NCBI GenBank assembly: GCA_024349705.1
Contig: AP026065.1
Coordinates: 1 to 64,000 of the forward strand
Direction: 5' to 3'
DNA from: Buchnera aphidicola (Ceratovacuna japonica)
GTDB taxonomy: Bacteria > Pseudomonadota > Gammaproteobacteria > Enterobacterales > Enterobacteriaceae
Length of the DNA: 64,000 nt
The translations under genes were made by a program, and so were the position numbers. Under the pieces are notes generated by a model. It saw only the letters and a list, made by a program, of their open reading frames with translations. It made no database searches and had not been told where the DNA came from. Positions 47,807-56,001 of this stretch are shown here, one piece after another (positions within the stretch are counted from its first letter, which is position 1; each line of letters begins with the position of its first letter).

Positions 47807-49063
47807 ATGAAGATATATTTAGTAGGAGGAGCTATAAGAAATAAACTTTTAGGATTGCCTGTGAAAGATAGAGATTGGGTTGTAGTAGGAGCTAATATAA
47901 ATTTTTTTATAAAAAACAAATATAAAAAGGTTGGAAAAAAATTTCCAGTTTTTTTACATCCTTATACTCATGAAGAATATGCTTTAGCTAGAACTGAAAA
48001 AAAAAGTGGTTTAGGATATAGAGGATTTAAGGTTAATTTTTCTCCTAATGTTACATTAAAAGAAGATCTTTTAAGGAGAGATATTACTATAAATGCTATA
48101 GCTAAAGATAAAAATGGTAAATATTTTGATCCATATAATGGATTGAAAGATATTAAAAAATGTGTTTTAAGACATGTTTCTAGTTCATTCTCTGATGATC
48201 CATTGAGAGTATTCAGAGTAGCAAGATTTGCTGCTTTATTATTTCACTTAGGATTTAAAATATACAAAGATACATTATGTTTAATGTCTAGTAATTTTAT
48301 TAAAAATGAAATAAAATATTTAGAAAAAGAAAGAATTTGGCAAGAGACAGAAAAAGCGTTTAAAACAAAAAATCCTAATATATATTTTCAAGTACTTTTT
48401 GAATGTAATTTAATAAAAGTAGTTTTTCCTGAAATATATTATTTAATTAATTTAGATAAAAAATTATGTTTTTTAAATAAAAAATATTTTTTAAAAAATA
48501 ATATTTTTAAAGGTCTTTCATATATTTCTACACGAACTAACAAAGTAGATATAAAAATTTCATTTTTTTTTCAGTTATTTTTTGTTAATATTTATTTTTG
48601 TATGCCTAACAATTATAAATTTTTATTTTTTAGAAATTTTTTTAAATATATTAATATTTTTTTTGTTAGAATAAATGTTCCAAATAAAATAAAAAATTTA
48701 TCTATAACATTTATAAAAAATGTAAATTGTTTGATAAATATACATTATAAATCTTCTAAAGAAATAGTATTTTTATTAAAAAAAATTAATGCATGGAGAA
48801 ATCCTTCTATAGTAAAAAAATTGTCTATATTAACAGATTTTTATATAGATTTTTTAAATATATTTTATAAAGATTATTTTAATAATAGAATTTCTTGTGG
48901 AAAATATTTAATTAATGTTTTTAAAGTTTCTAGATCTATTTCATTTAAATCTATAAAGAAAAATATAATTAAAGGAATAGAAATACAAAATAAAATTAAT
49001 GAATTGAAAGAATTAGCTATAGAAAATTATAGATTTTTTTTAAATAATAGATTTAAAAAATAA
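47807..49063 (+). CDS. cca: CCA-adding tRNA nucleotidyltransferase with an eroded HD domain
   Basis: Adds CCA to tRNA 3' ends; necessary here because none of the tRNA genes in the window encodes CCA. It starts at MKIYLVGGAIRNKLLGLPV (E. coli MKIYLVGGAVRDALLGLPV); the open frame runs upstream to 47708 without homology, and an ATG at 47795 is also possible. It has 418 residues. Catalytic motifs intact: VKDRDWVVVG (metal-binding DxD), EEYALARTEKKSG, LLRRDITINA, DPYNGLKDI, DPLRVFRVARFAA. The C-terminal HD phosphohydrolase domain of E. coli Cca (FATLCHDLGKG) is replaced by FFFQLFFVNIY, so its His-Asp pair is gone. Confidence 0.93.
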   Translation: MKIYLVGGAIRNKLLGLPVKDRDWVVVGANINFFIKNKYKKVGKKFPVFLHPYTHEEYALARTEKKSGLGYRGFKVNFSPNVTLKEDLLRRDITINAIAKDKNGKYFDPYNGLKDIKKCVLRHVSSSFSDDPLRVFRVARFAALLFHLGFKIYKDTLCLMSSNFIKNEIKYLEKERIWQETEKAFKTKNPNIYFQVLFECNLIKVVFPEIYYLINLDKKLCFLNKKYFLKNNIFKGLSYISTRTNKVDIKISFFFQLFFVNIYFCMPNNYKFLFFRNFFKYINIFFVRINVPNKIKNLSITFIKNVNCLINIHYKSSKEIVFLLKKINAWRNPSIVKKLSILTDFYIDFLNIFYKDYFNNRISCGKYLINVFKVSRSISFKSIKKNIIKGIEIQNKINELKELAIENYRFFLNNRFKK

Positions 49064-49213
49064 GTTATAATATTTTTTATTATAATTTTTAAAATTATTT
49101 TGTATTTTTTTTTATAAAAAAAATCTTTTATTTATATTTTATATTAAATTTATATTACATAAAATAATTTTTTTTATTTTTTAAAAGTTATTTTTTATAT
49201 AATAAAAATATTC

Positions 49214-49235
49214 AAACGGCACTTTAGTGCCGTTT
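49214..49235. terminator. Bidirectional terminator between cca and crr
   Basis: A 9-bp stem AAACGGCAC / GTGCCGTTT with a TTTA loop, followed on the plus strand by TTTTTTT and on the minus strand by TTTGAATATTTTT. It lies two bases from the crr stop, so it ends the ptsHI-crr operon and probably also serves cca. Confidence 0.88.
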
Positions 49236-49237
49236 TT

Positions 49238-49741
49238 TTAATTTTCCACAATCATTATTATTGTTTTTCCAGAAGTAATTTTTCCAGACATTTTTTTTAT
49301 TTTTTTTATTTTTTCCATGTTAGATATAACAACTGGAGTAATAATAGATTTTGCATTTTTTTTTAACATAGGTAAATCAAAAGTAATTATTAAATCTCCT
49401 ATTTTTACATTTTGATTTTCATTAGCAAATTTTTCAAATCCTTTTCCTTTTAATTTTATAGTATCTATTCCAAAATGCACAAACAGTTCTATTCCTTCAT
49501 CAGATTTTATTGAAAAAGCATGTAAAGTATTAAATATTTTACTTATCTTACCATTTACTGGAGATACAATGCTATTTCCTGTAGGTTGTATTGCTATTCC
49601 ATCTCCTACTATTTTGTCTGAAAAAACTATATCTGGAACTTTTTCAATATCAATTATCTTACCAGACAATGGCGCGAAAATTTCTATTTCTTTATTTTTA
49701 CTATTTTTTTTATTTCCAAAAATATTAGAAAAAATGCCCAT
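49238..49741 (-). CDS. crr: Glucose-specific PTS enzyme IIA (EIIA-Glc)
   Basis: Phosphocarrier that passes phosphate from HPr to sugar permeases. It has 167 residues (E. coli 169). The active histidines are His74 in [11 protein letters not shown] and His89 in [35 protein letters not shown] and [14 protein letters not shown] match the family. It is the last gene of ptsH-ptsI-crr. No permease gene (ptsG, mtlA) is visible in this window. Confidence 0.96.
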   Translation of the reverse strand: MGIFSNIFGNKKNSKNKEIEIFAPLSGKIIDIEKVPDIVFSDKIVGDGIAIQPTGNSIVSPVNGKISKIFNTLHAFSIKSDEGIELFVHFGIDTIKLKGKGFEKFANENQNVKIGDLIITFDLPMLKKNAKSIITPVVISNMEKIKKIKKMSGKITSGKTIIMIVEN

Positions 49742-49797
49742 AAGTTTCTCCTAAACGTTTGTTTTAATATATGTTCTAACATTTTTTATAAGAATAT

Positions 49798-51444
49798 TTA
49801 AACGTTCTGCTTTTTTCCTTTAAAATAATTTTCTCTAATTATTTTTTTTATGTTAGGTATATCTGGGGAATTTACACTAAATTCGTCTATACCAATTTTT
49901 AATAAAAATTTTGTTGCTAAAGGATTACTTGCCAATTCGCCACATATTCCAGTCCATTTTCCATTTTTGTGAGATGCTTTTACTACTATTTTTATTAATT
50001 TTATTACTGCTGGATGCATTGGATTGTATAAGTTAGATACTAAATCATTTCCTCTATCTACAGCTAATGTATATTGAGTTAAATCATTACTTCCTATGCT
50101 AAAAAAGTCTACTTCTTTAGCTAGAGTGTTGGATATTAGAGCTGCAGCTGGAGTCTCTATCATTATTCCTATTTCTATATTTTTATTATAAATTATATTT
50201 TCTTTGTTTAACTTTGTTTTTATTTTTTGTATTTCTTTTTTTAAAAAATTTATTTCTTCTAATGATATTATCATTGGAAACATTATTTTTAGTTTTCCAA
50301 ACCTAGAAGCTCTTAACATTGCTCTTAGTTGAGTTCTAATTATATATTTTTTTTTTGAATAAATTCTTACAGCTCTATATCCTAGAAACGGATTTTCTTC
50401 TTTAGGTAAGTTTAAATATTTACAATTTTTGTCTCCTCCTATGTCTAATGTTCTCATTATTACTTCTTTATTTTTCATTTCTTCTAATATTTTTTTATAA
50501 ACATTGAATTGTTCTTCTTCAGTTGGAAGTCTATTTTTACTCATATATAAAAATTCTGTTCTATATAATCCTATTGATTCAGCTCCATTTTTTTTAGCTA
50601 TATTTATGTCATTTATTTCACTTATGTTAGCTCCAACTTGTATATTTTTGCCATCTAAAGTAATTGCTTTTAAATTTTTGAATATTTTTAAACTTTTTTT
50701 TTCTTTTAAAAATTTTTTACTTATTTTGTTTTTTAATGATAATATTTTATCATTAGGGTTTATATGAATTTCATTATTAATACTATCTAATATTATAAAA
50801 TCGTTATTTTTTATTTTTTTTGTAATATTTTTAACTCCAACTATAGCTGGTATTCCAAGTGATTTAGCTATTATAGAAGTATGTGATGTTTCTCCTCCTA
50901 ATTCTGTAGCAAAACCTAATATATTTTTTTTACTTATTTGAGAGGTTTCAGATGGTGTTAGATCTTTGCATATTAAAATAACTTTTTCATTAATTTCATT
51001 AAATTTTTTTGTATTAATATTTAGAATGTTATTTATTATTCTTTTACCTATGTCTTTTATATCAATTATTCTGTTTTTCAAATATTTGTTTTTTATCTTT
51101 TTCATTTCCTCTATTTGTTTTTTTATTACTTTTTTTGTAGAAGACACGGCTGTATATTTTTTTTTAATAAAACTTATTACATCTTTTGACATTTCGTCGT
51201 CTTCTAATATCATTATATGACCTTCAAATATTTCTGATTTTTCTTTTCCTATTTTTTTTTTTACATTTTTTTTTATTTTTTTTATTTGATTTACTGATTT
51301 TTTTATAGATTTTAAAAATTTTTTTATTTCATTATTTATTTTTTTTTTTGAAATTTTTTGATTTTTAATTTTTTTATATTTTGAATTTATTAATAGCGCT
51401 TTTCCTAACGCTATTCCTTTTGAAACTGGAATTCCTGAAATCAT
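49798..51444 (-). CDS. ptsI: PTS enzyme I, C-terminally shortened
   Basis: Transfers phosphate from phosphoenolpyruvate to HPr. The start is placed at MISGIPVSKGIALGKALL (51444), which has AAAAGGAAA just upstream; an ATG five codons earlier (51459) is possible. It has 548 residues; E. coli has 575. Visible: EGHIMILEDDEM, the phosphohistidine motif GGETSHTSIIAKSLGIPAIV, GLYRTEFLYM, GGDKNCKYLNLPKEENPFLG, SIGSNDLTQYTLAVDRGND and the final catalytic GICGELASN. About 25 residues after the conserved IPNIKKIIRENYF are missing, in a tail that is not catalytic. Confidence 0.95.
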   Translation of the reverse strand: MISGIPVSKGIALGKALLINSKYKKIKNQKISKKKINNEIKKFLKSIKKSVNQIKKIKKNVKKKIGKEKSEIFEGHIMILEDDEMSKDVISFIKKKYTAVSSTKKVIKKQIEEMKKIKNKYLKNRIIDIKDIGKRIINNILNINTKKFNEINEKVILICKDLTPSETSQISKKNILGFATELGGETSHTSIIAKSLGIPAIVGVKNITKKIKNNDFIILDSINNEIHINPNDKILSLKNKISKKFLKEKKSLKIFKNLKAITLDGKNIQVGANISEINDINIAKKNGAESIGLYRTEFLYMSKNRLPTEEEQFNVYKKILEEMKNKEVIMRTLDIGGDKNCKYLNLPKEENPFLGYRAVRIYSKKKYIIRTQLRAMLRASRFGKLKIMFPMIISLEEINFLKKEIQKIKTKLNKENIIYNKNIEIGIMIETPAAALISNTLAKEVDFFSIGSNDLTQYTLAVDRGNDLVSNLYNPMHPAVIKLIKIVVKASHKNGKWTGICGELASNPLATKFLLKIGIDEFSVNSPDIPNIKKIIRENYFKGKKQNV

Positions 51445-51481
51445 AATTTTCCTTTTCATAGTAAAGTTTTTTGTTTTTTTA

Positions 51482-51739
51482 TTATTTTAAATTTGATATA
51501 AACTTTTTTAAATGATATATTGCTTTTTTTTCATCTTTTCCATCTGCTGTTATTTTAATTTTTTTTTTATATGATAATTCTAATGTTTGTATTTTAAATA
51601 AACTTTTTGCATTAACTGTATTTTTATCTGTTGTTATAGTAATATTGGAATCAAATTTTTTAGCTTCTCTAACAAATAAAGATGCTGGTCTTATATGAAG
51701 TCCATTTTTTAATTTAATTTCTATTTTTTTTGTTAGCAT
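51482..51739 (-). CDS. ptsH: PTS phosphocarrier protein HPr
   Basis: Small phosphocarrier, 85 residues if the ATG at 51739 is used; that start puts the active histidine at 15 (GLHIRPAS) and the conserved serine at 46 (AKSLFKIQTL), exactly as in E. coli, and is preferred over the ATG four codons upstream (51751). It is followed by ptsI after 37 nt. cysK, which I recall upstream of ptsH in other Buchnera, is absent: the 229 nt to ligA hold no gene. Confidence 0.95.
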   Translation of the reverse strand: MLTKKIEIKLKNGLHIRPASLFVREAKKFDSNITITTDKNTVNAKSLFKIQTLELSYKKKIKITADGKDEKKAIYHLKKFISNLK

Positions 51740-51980
51740 GTTTAATCTCATTAATTTAAAAATGGTTTATTTATATTTTTATTATATATTTTAAACAAAC
51801 AAATATTTTAATTTTAAAATAACATGATTTTAAACAAAAATGTAAATCTTTAAAAATTTATATAAACATTTTTGTTTTATTATTAGCATTTTTTTATTAT
51901 TTAAAATATTTAAATATGTGTTTTAAATAAAATATGTATAATAAAATTTTAAACTTTTTATAAACTAGTTTTACAGAGTA

Positions 51981-53732
51981 ATGAAAAATATAAAAAATGT
52001 AATTAAAAATTTAAGAAAAAAAATAAAGTTATATGAATATTTTTATAATGTATTGAATATTTCTTTGGTTCCTGATCATAAATATGATAAATTATTAGAA
52101 AAGTTATCATTTTTAGAAAAAAAATTTTCTAAATATGATTCTATTAATTCTCCTACTAAAAAAATAGGTAATAATTTTTCTAATAGTTTTAAATTAAATA
52201 ATCATATATTACCTTTACTTTCTTTAGAAAGTTTTTATAAAATAGATTATTTTTACAATTTTTATGATTTTTTTAAAAAAAAATATCATAAAAATTTAGA
52301 TTTTTGTTGTGAACTAAAAATTGATGGTGTAGCTTTAAACATATTATATAAAGATAATTTAATAGTACATGCCCTTACTAGAGGAAATGGATATTCTGGT
52401 GAAAATATAACTAATAATATAAATGTAATAAAGAACTTGCCTAAAAAATTGTTAGGAAAAAATGTACCAAAAGTTTTAGAAGTTAGAGGGGAAGTATTTA
52501 TATTTAAATCTGATTTTTTCAATTTAAATAAAAATTTATCTAATATTTTTAAAAAGTCTTTTTCAAACACTAGAAATATAGTTTCAGGAATTTTGAGAAG
52601 AAAAAAAAATTCTAAACTATTTAATAAAAAATTGTTTTTTGTGGCTCATAGTATTGGATATGTATATCCAAGTAATAGATTTAAAAGTCATTATTTTATG
52701 TTAAAAGAATTACAAACTTTTGGTTTTTGTATAAACAAATATAATTATGTTTATAAACAAAAATATAAAATTATAAATTTTTTTAAAAAAATCTTATTAA
52801 TAAAAGAAAAAATAAATTTTGATATAGATGGTATAGTTATAAAGATAGATTCTATAAATATACAAAAAAAAATTGGAAATACTAGTAAATTTCCTAAATG
52901 GGCTATAGCAATAAAGTTTAATACACAAAAATTAGTAACAAAAATTTTATCAATTAATTTCAAAATAGGAAGAACAGGAGTAATAACTCCAGTAGCAAGA
53001 TTTGTTCCTGTAAATTTTTCAGGTGTTATAGTAAAAAATGCTTCTTTATATAATAAAAATAATATTGAGAGTTTAAAAATAAGTGTAGGATCTAATGTTT
53101 TAGTAAAAAGAAAAGGAAATGTTATTCCTAAAATTGTGAAAGTTATTTCTAAAAAAAATGATAAAAGTTTTAAAAAAATATTTTTTCCAAAATTTTGTCC
53201 ATCTTGTAGTTCTAAATTAGTTTTAAATAGAAGTAAAAAATTATATATGTGTATTAATAGAGTGTTTTGCAAATCTCAAAAAAAAAAAATAATATTACAT
53301 TTTTTTTCTAAACATGGATGTAATATAAAAGGTATAGGTCCTAGGACCATTGAAATTTTAGTTAATAAAAAAATAGTTAACAATTCATTAGATATGTTTA
53401 ATTTAAATGAAAAAACTTTATTAAATATTAAAAATTTTAATAAAAAATCTATTATAAAAATTGTAAAAAAACTAAATAGTTTTAAAAATATATATTTTTA
53501 TAATTTTTTATATGCATTAGGAATTCCAGAAATAGGTATATCTTTATCAAAAAATATTGCAAAAAATTTTAAATCTATAGAAGAATTTATATATTTTAGT
53601 TATAATTGTAATTTTACTAAAATAGACAATATAGGAAAAAAAATATCAAATAATATTTATAGTTTTTTTATATTAAAAAGAAACATAATATATGTTAAAG
53701 AGTTATCTAGAAAATTAAAAATTATTTTTTAA
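51981..53732 (+). CDS. ligA: NAD-dependent DNA ligase lacking the BRCT domain
   Basis: Seals nicks in replication and repair. It has 583 residues against 671 in E. coli. Order: NAD-binding Ia domain (YEYFYNVLNISLVPDHKYD), adenylation domain with nucleophile Lys113 in CELKIDGVALN, TRGNGYSGENIT, LEVRGEVFI, IDGIVIKID and WAIAIKFN; OB fold RTGVITPVARFVPV; four-Cys zinc finger CPSCSSKL...CINRVFC (about 412-432); helix-hairpin-helix domain FLYALGIPEIGISLSKNIA. The frame ends where the C-terminal BRCT domain would begin. Catalytic parts are complete, so ligation should be possible. Confidence 0.95.
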   Translation: MKNIKNVIKNLRKKIKLYEYFYNVLNISLVPDHKYDKLLEKLSFLEKKFSKYDSINSPTKKIGNNFSNSFKLNNHILPLLSLESFYKIDYFYNFYDFFKKKYHKNLDFCCELKIDGVALNILYKDNLIVHALTRGNGYSGENITNNINVIKNLPKKLLGKNVPKVLEVRGEVFIFKSDFFNLNKNLSNIFKKSFSNTRNIVSGILRRKKNSKLFNKKLFFVAHSIGYVYPSNRFKSHYFMLKELQTFGFCINKYNYVYKQKYKIINFFKKILLIKEKINFDIDGIVIKIDSINIQKKIGNTSKFPKWAIAIKFNTQKLVTKILSINFKIGRTGVITPVARFVPVNFSGVIVKNASLYNKNNIESLKISVGSNVLVKRKGNVIPKIVKVISKKNDKSFKKIFFPKFCPSCSSKLVLNRSKKLYMCINRVFCKSQKKKIILHFFSKHGCNIKGIGPRTIEILVNKKIVNNSLDMFNLNEKTLLNIKNFNKKSIIKIVKKLNSFKNIYFYNFLYALGIPEIGISLSKNIAKNFKSIEEFIYFSYNCNFTKIDNIGKKISNNIYSFFILKRNIIYVKELSRKLKIIF

Positions 53733-53756
53733 TATTTTTTTTATTACCAAAATTAT

Positions 53757-53829
53757 TGGGCTGTGCAGGATTTGAACCTGCGACCAATTGATTAAAAGTC
53801 AACTGCTCTACCAACTGAGCTAACAACCC
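53757..53829 (-). tRNA. lysT: tRNA-Lys (TTT)
   Basis: A 73-nt cloverleaf with acceptor GGGTTGT/ACAGCCC, D-arm TAGCTCAGTTGGTAGAGCA, anticodon loop CTTTTAA (TTT) and T-arm GCAGGTTCAAATCCTGC. In a genome full of AAA codons this tRNA must be heavily used. Confidence 0.95.
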
Positions 53830-53862
53830 ATATTATATTAAGAAAAATTATAAATTAAATTT

Positions 53863-53935
53863 TAGGTGATGTCGGATTTGAACCGACGACTTCCTCCGTG
53901 TAAAGGAGGTACTCTGCCAGCTGAGTTAATCACCT
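53863..53935 (-). tRNA. valT: tRNA-Val (TAC)
   Basis: A 73-nt cloverleaf with acceptor AGGTGAT/ATCACCT, D-arm TAACTCAGCTGGCAGAGT, anticodon loop TTTACAC (TAC), and T-arm GTCGGTTCAAATCCGAC. Transcribed ahead of tRNA-Lys, 33 nt apart, probably one unit. Confidence 0.95.
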
Positions 53936-54071
53936 ATGATAAAAATAACTAATAATTTTATTATTATAATGTTTTTGATATTAATTAGTCAACGTTTTTA
54001 TTTATGTTTTTTGAATTTTATTTTTTTTTTATAAAAATAGTTTGTAAAAATATATATTAAGAAAAATATTT

Positions 54072-55487
54072 ATGAAAATAAAAACTAGATTTGCTCCTAG
54101 TCCTACAGGAAATTTACATTTTGGAAATATTAGAACTGCTTTATTTTCTTGGCTGTTTGCTAAAAAAAATAAAGGAGAATTTATTTTAAGAATAGAAGAT
54201 ACTGACAATTTAAGAAATAAGCCTAAATCAGTAAAAAATATAGTAGAAGTAATGAAATGGTTAGGATTGAATTGGGATGGTAAAATATATTTTCAGAGTA
54301 GAAGATTTTCTTTTTATAAAAAGATAATTAATGCTATGTTAGAAAAAAAAATTGCATATAAGTGCTATTGTTCTGAAAATGATTTAAAAAAAAAAAAAAA
54401 AAATCAGATTTTAAATAATAAAAAACCTAAATATGATGGAACTTGTAGAAGTTTTAAAAATAATGTTTTTTTTAAAGATAAATCTTTTGTTATAAGATTT
54501 AAGAGTCCTAAATCAGGATATGTAAAATTTAATGATGAAATAAGAGGAAATATAAAATTTAAAAATAGTGAATTAGATGATTTCATTATTTTAAGAAGAA
54601 ATGGTATTCCTACTTATAACTTTTGTGTTGTAGTAGATGATTTACATATGGGCATAACTCATGTTATTAGAGGTGAAGATCATATAAGCAATACTCCTAA
54701 ACAGATAAATATATTTTGTTCTTTAAAAGCAAATATTCCAAAATATGCACATTTGCCTATGATTTTGAGTGAAGAGAAAAAAAAAATTTCTAAGAAGAAT
54801 AATAATACAAATATTATTAAATATTTTGAAGAGGGATTTTTACCTGAAGCCATATTAAATTATTTAGTAAGATTAGGATGGTCTTATGGAAATAAAGAAA
54901 TATTTAGCTTATCTGAAATGAAAAAGTTATTTTCTTTAAACAATATTAGCAAATCTTCTAGTATATTTAATATAAAAAGATTATTTTTCTTAAATAAATA
55001 TTATATAAATAATGTAATTTCTTATAAAAAAATAGTTCCATTATTAAAATATCATTTTGTTAAGGAAAATATAAATATAAAATATGGTCCTGATATTAAA
55101 AAGGTATTTTATCTTTTTAAAAATAGATGTTTTTCTTTAAGAGAAATAATTGTTTCCTCTAACTATTTGTATAAAAAATTTTTAAATTTAGATAATATTT
55201 TTTTAATTAAATTACCATATAAATATATTTTAATAGTTTTTAAAATTTCTTATTATAATTTTAAAAAAATAGATTATTGGAGCTCTTCTGAAATATGGAA
55301 AAAAATTGTTATAATTTCATATAAAGATAAACTTTTTTTACATAATATAATTAATATATTAAGAATTACTTTTACTGGAAAATCTTTTTCTCCTAGTATT
55401 AGTAAAATAATTTATTTAATTGGTAGAAAGAAAATTTTATATAGTTTAAAAAAATGTATTTTATTTTTGAAAAATTTTATTATATAG
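54072..55487 (+). CDS. gltX: Glutamyl-tRNA synthetase
   Basis: Charges tRNA-Glu. It has 471 residues, equal to E. coli. The HIGH motif appears as APSPTGNLHFGNIRTALF (residues 8-25), and the KMSKS loop as KKKISKKNN near 239; GEDHISNTPKQI and GLNWDGKIYFQS are conserved. A run of 18 A at 54386-54403 encodes the LKKKKKN segment in frame; it could still yield slippage products. A terminator lies at 55528-55570. Confidence 0.95.
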   Translation: MKIKTRFAPSPTGNLHFGNIRTALFSWLFAKKNKGEFILRIEDTDNLRNKPKSVKNIVEVMKWLGLNWDGKIYFQSRRFSFYKKIINAMLEKKIAYKCYCSENDLKKKKKNQILNNKKPKYDGTCRSFKNNVFFKDKSFVIRFKSPKSGYVKFNDEIRGNIKFKNSELDDFIILRRNGIPTYNFCVVVDDLHMGITHVIRGEDHISNTPKQINIFCSLKANIPKYAHLPMILSEEKKKISKKNNNTNIIKYFEEGFLPEAILNYLVRLGWSYGNKEIFSLSEMKKLFSLNNISKSSSIFNIKRLFFLNKYYINNVISYKKIVPLLKYHFVKENINIKYGPDIKKVFYLFKNRCFSLREIIVSSNYLYKKFLNLDNIFLIKLPYKYILIVFKISYYNFKKIDYWSSSEIWKKIVIISYKDKLFLHNIINILRITFTGKSFSPSISKIIYLIGRKKILYSLKKCILFLKNFII

Positions 55488-55527
55488 ATAATATGTAATA
55501 ATTATTGTTTCTTATTTATATTTTTAT

Positions 55528-55570
55528 CAATATTACATGATTTTTTTTAATTTAATTTCATGTAATATTG
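55528..55570. terminator. Terminator between gltX and fliE
   Basis: A perfect 13-bp inverted repeat CAATATTACATGA / TCATGTAATATTG with a 17-nt T-rich loop, followed by TTTTTT on the plus strand, lies between the convergent genes gltX (+) and fliE (-). Confidence 0.72.
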
Positions 55571-55581
55571 TTTTTTATTTT

Positions 55582-55890
55582 TTATATTTGCATATTCATG
55601 ATTTCTTGATATGCAGACATTATTTTATTTCTTACTTTAACAGCAATTTCTAAATATAAAGAAGATTTTTCTAAGTCTAACATTACATCACTAACTGTTT
55701 TTTTATTAATTTTATCATTTTTTAAGAAGTTATCTATTTTATGATTTCTAATTTTTTTAAAATTATAATTTTTTTCAATTTCTCTATTAAAAAATTTATA
55801 AAAGTTATTTTTTATATTGTATTTTTTAATATTTATTTTGTTACTTAATTCATGAAATTTTGTTATAATATTAGGCTCATTTATTATCAT
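55582..55890 (-). CDS. fliE: Flagellar hook-basal body protein FliE
   Basis: Links the MS ring to the rod. It has 102 residues (E. coli 104). The C-terminal half is diagnostic (SDVMLDLEKSSLYLEIAVKV, then RNKIMSAYQEIMNMQI; E. coli ends RNKLVAAYQEVMSMQV), while the N-terminal half is divergent. It is divergent from fliF, as in E. coli, with a 97-nt spacer that should carry both promoters. Confidence 0.92.
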   Translation of the reverse strand: MIINEPNIITKFHELSNKINIKKYNIKNNFYKFFNREIEKNYNFKKIRNHKIDNFLKNDKINKKTVSDVMLDLEKSSLYLEIAVKVRNKIMSAYQEIMNMQI

Positions 55891-56001
55891 ATTTTTTAAA
55901 AATATTTAACTAAATTAAATTTAATTTTTATTATATCATATTTTATTTTAAAATATTTTAATAGATACACATTATTTTTTTATAACGTGAGAAAATTTTT
56001 T

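Noticed and set aside
54386..54403. Suspected frameshift in gltX at the 18-A run
   Set aside because: Translation through the run keeps a normal 471-residue GltX with motifs on both sides in one frame.
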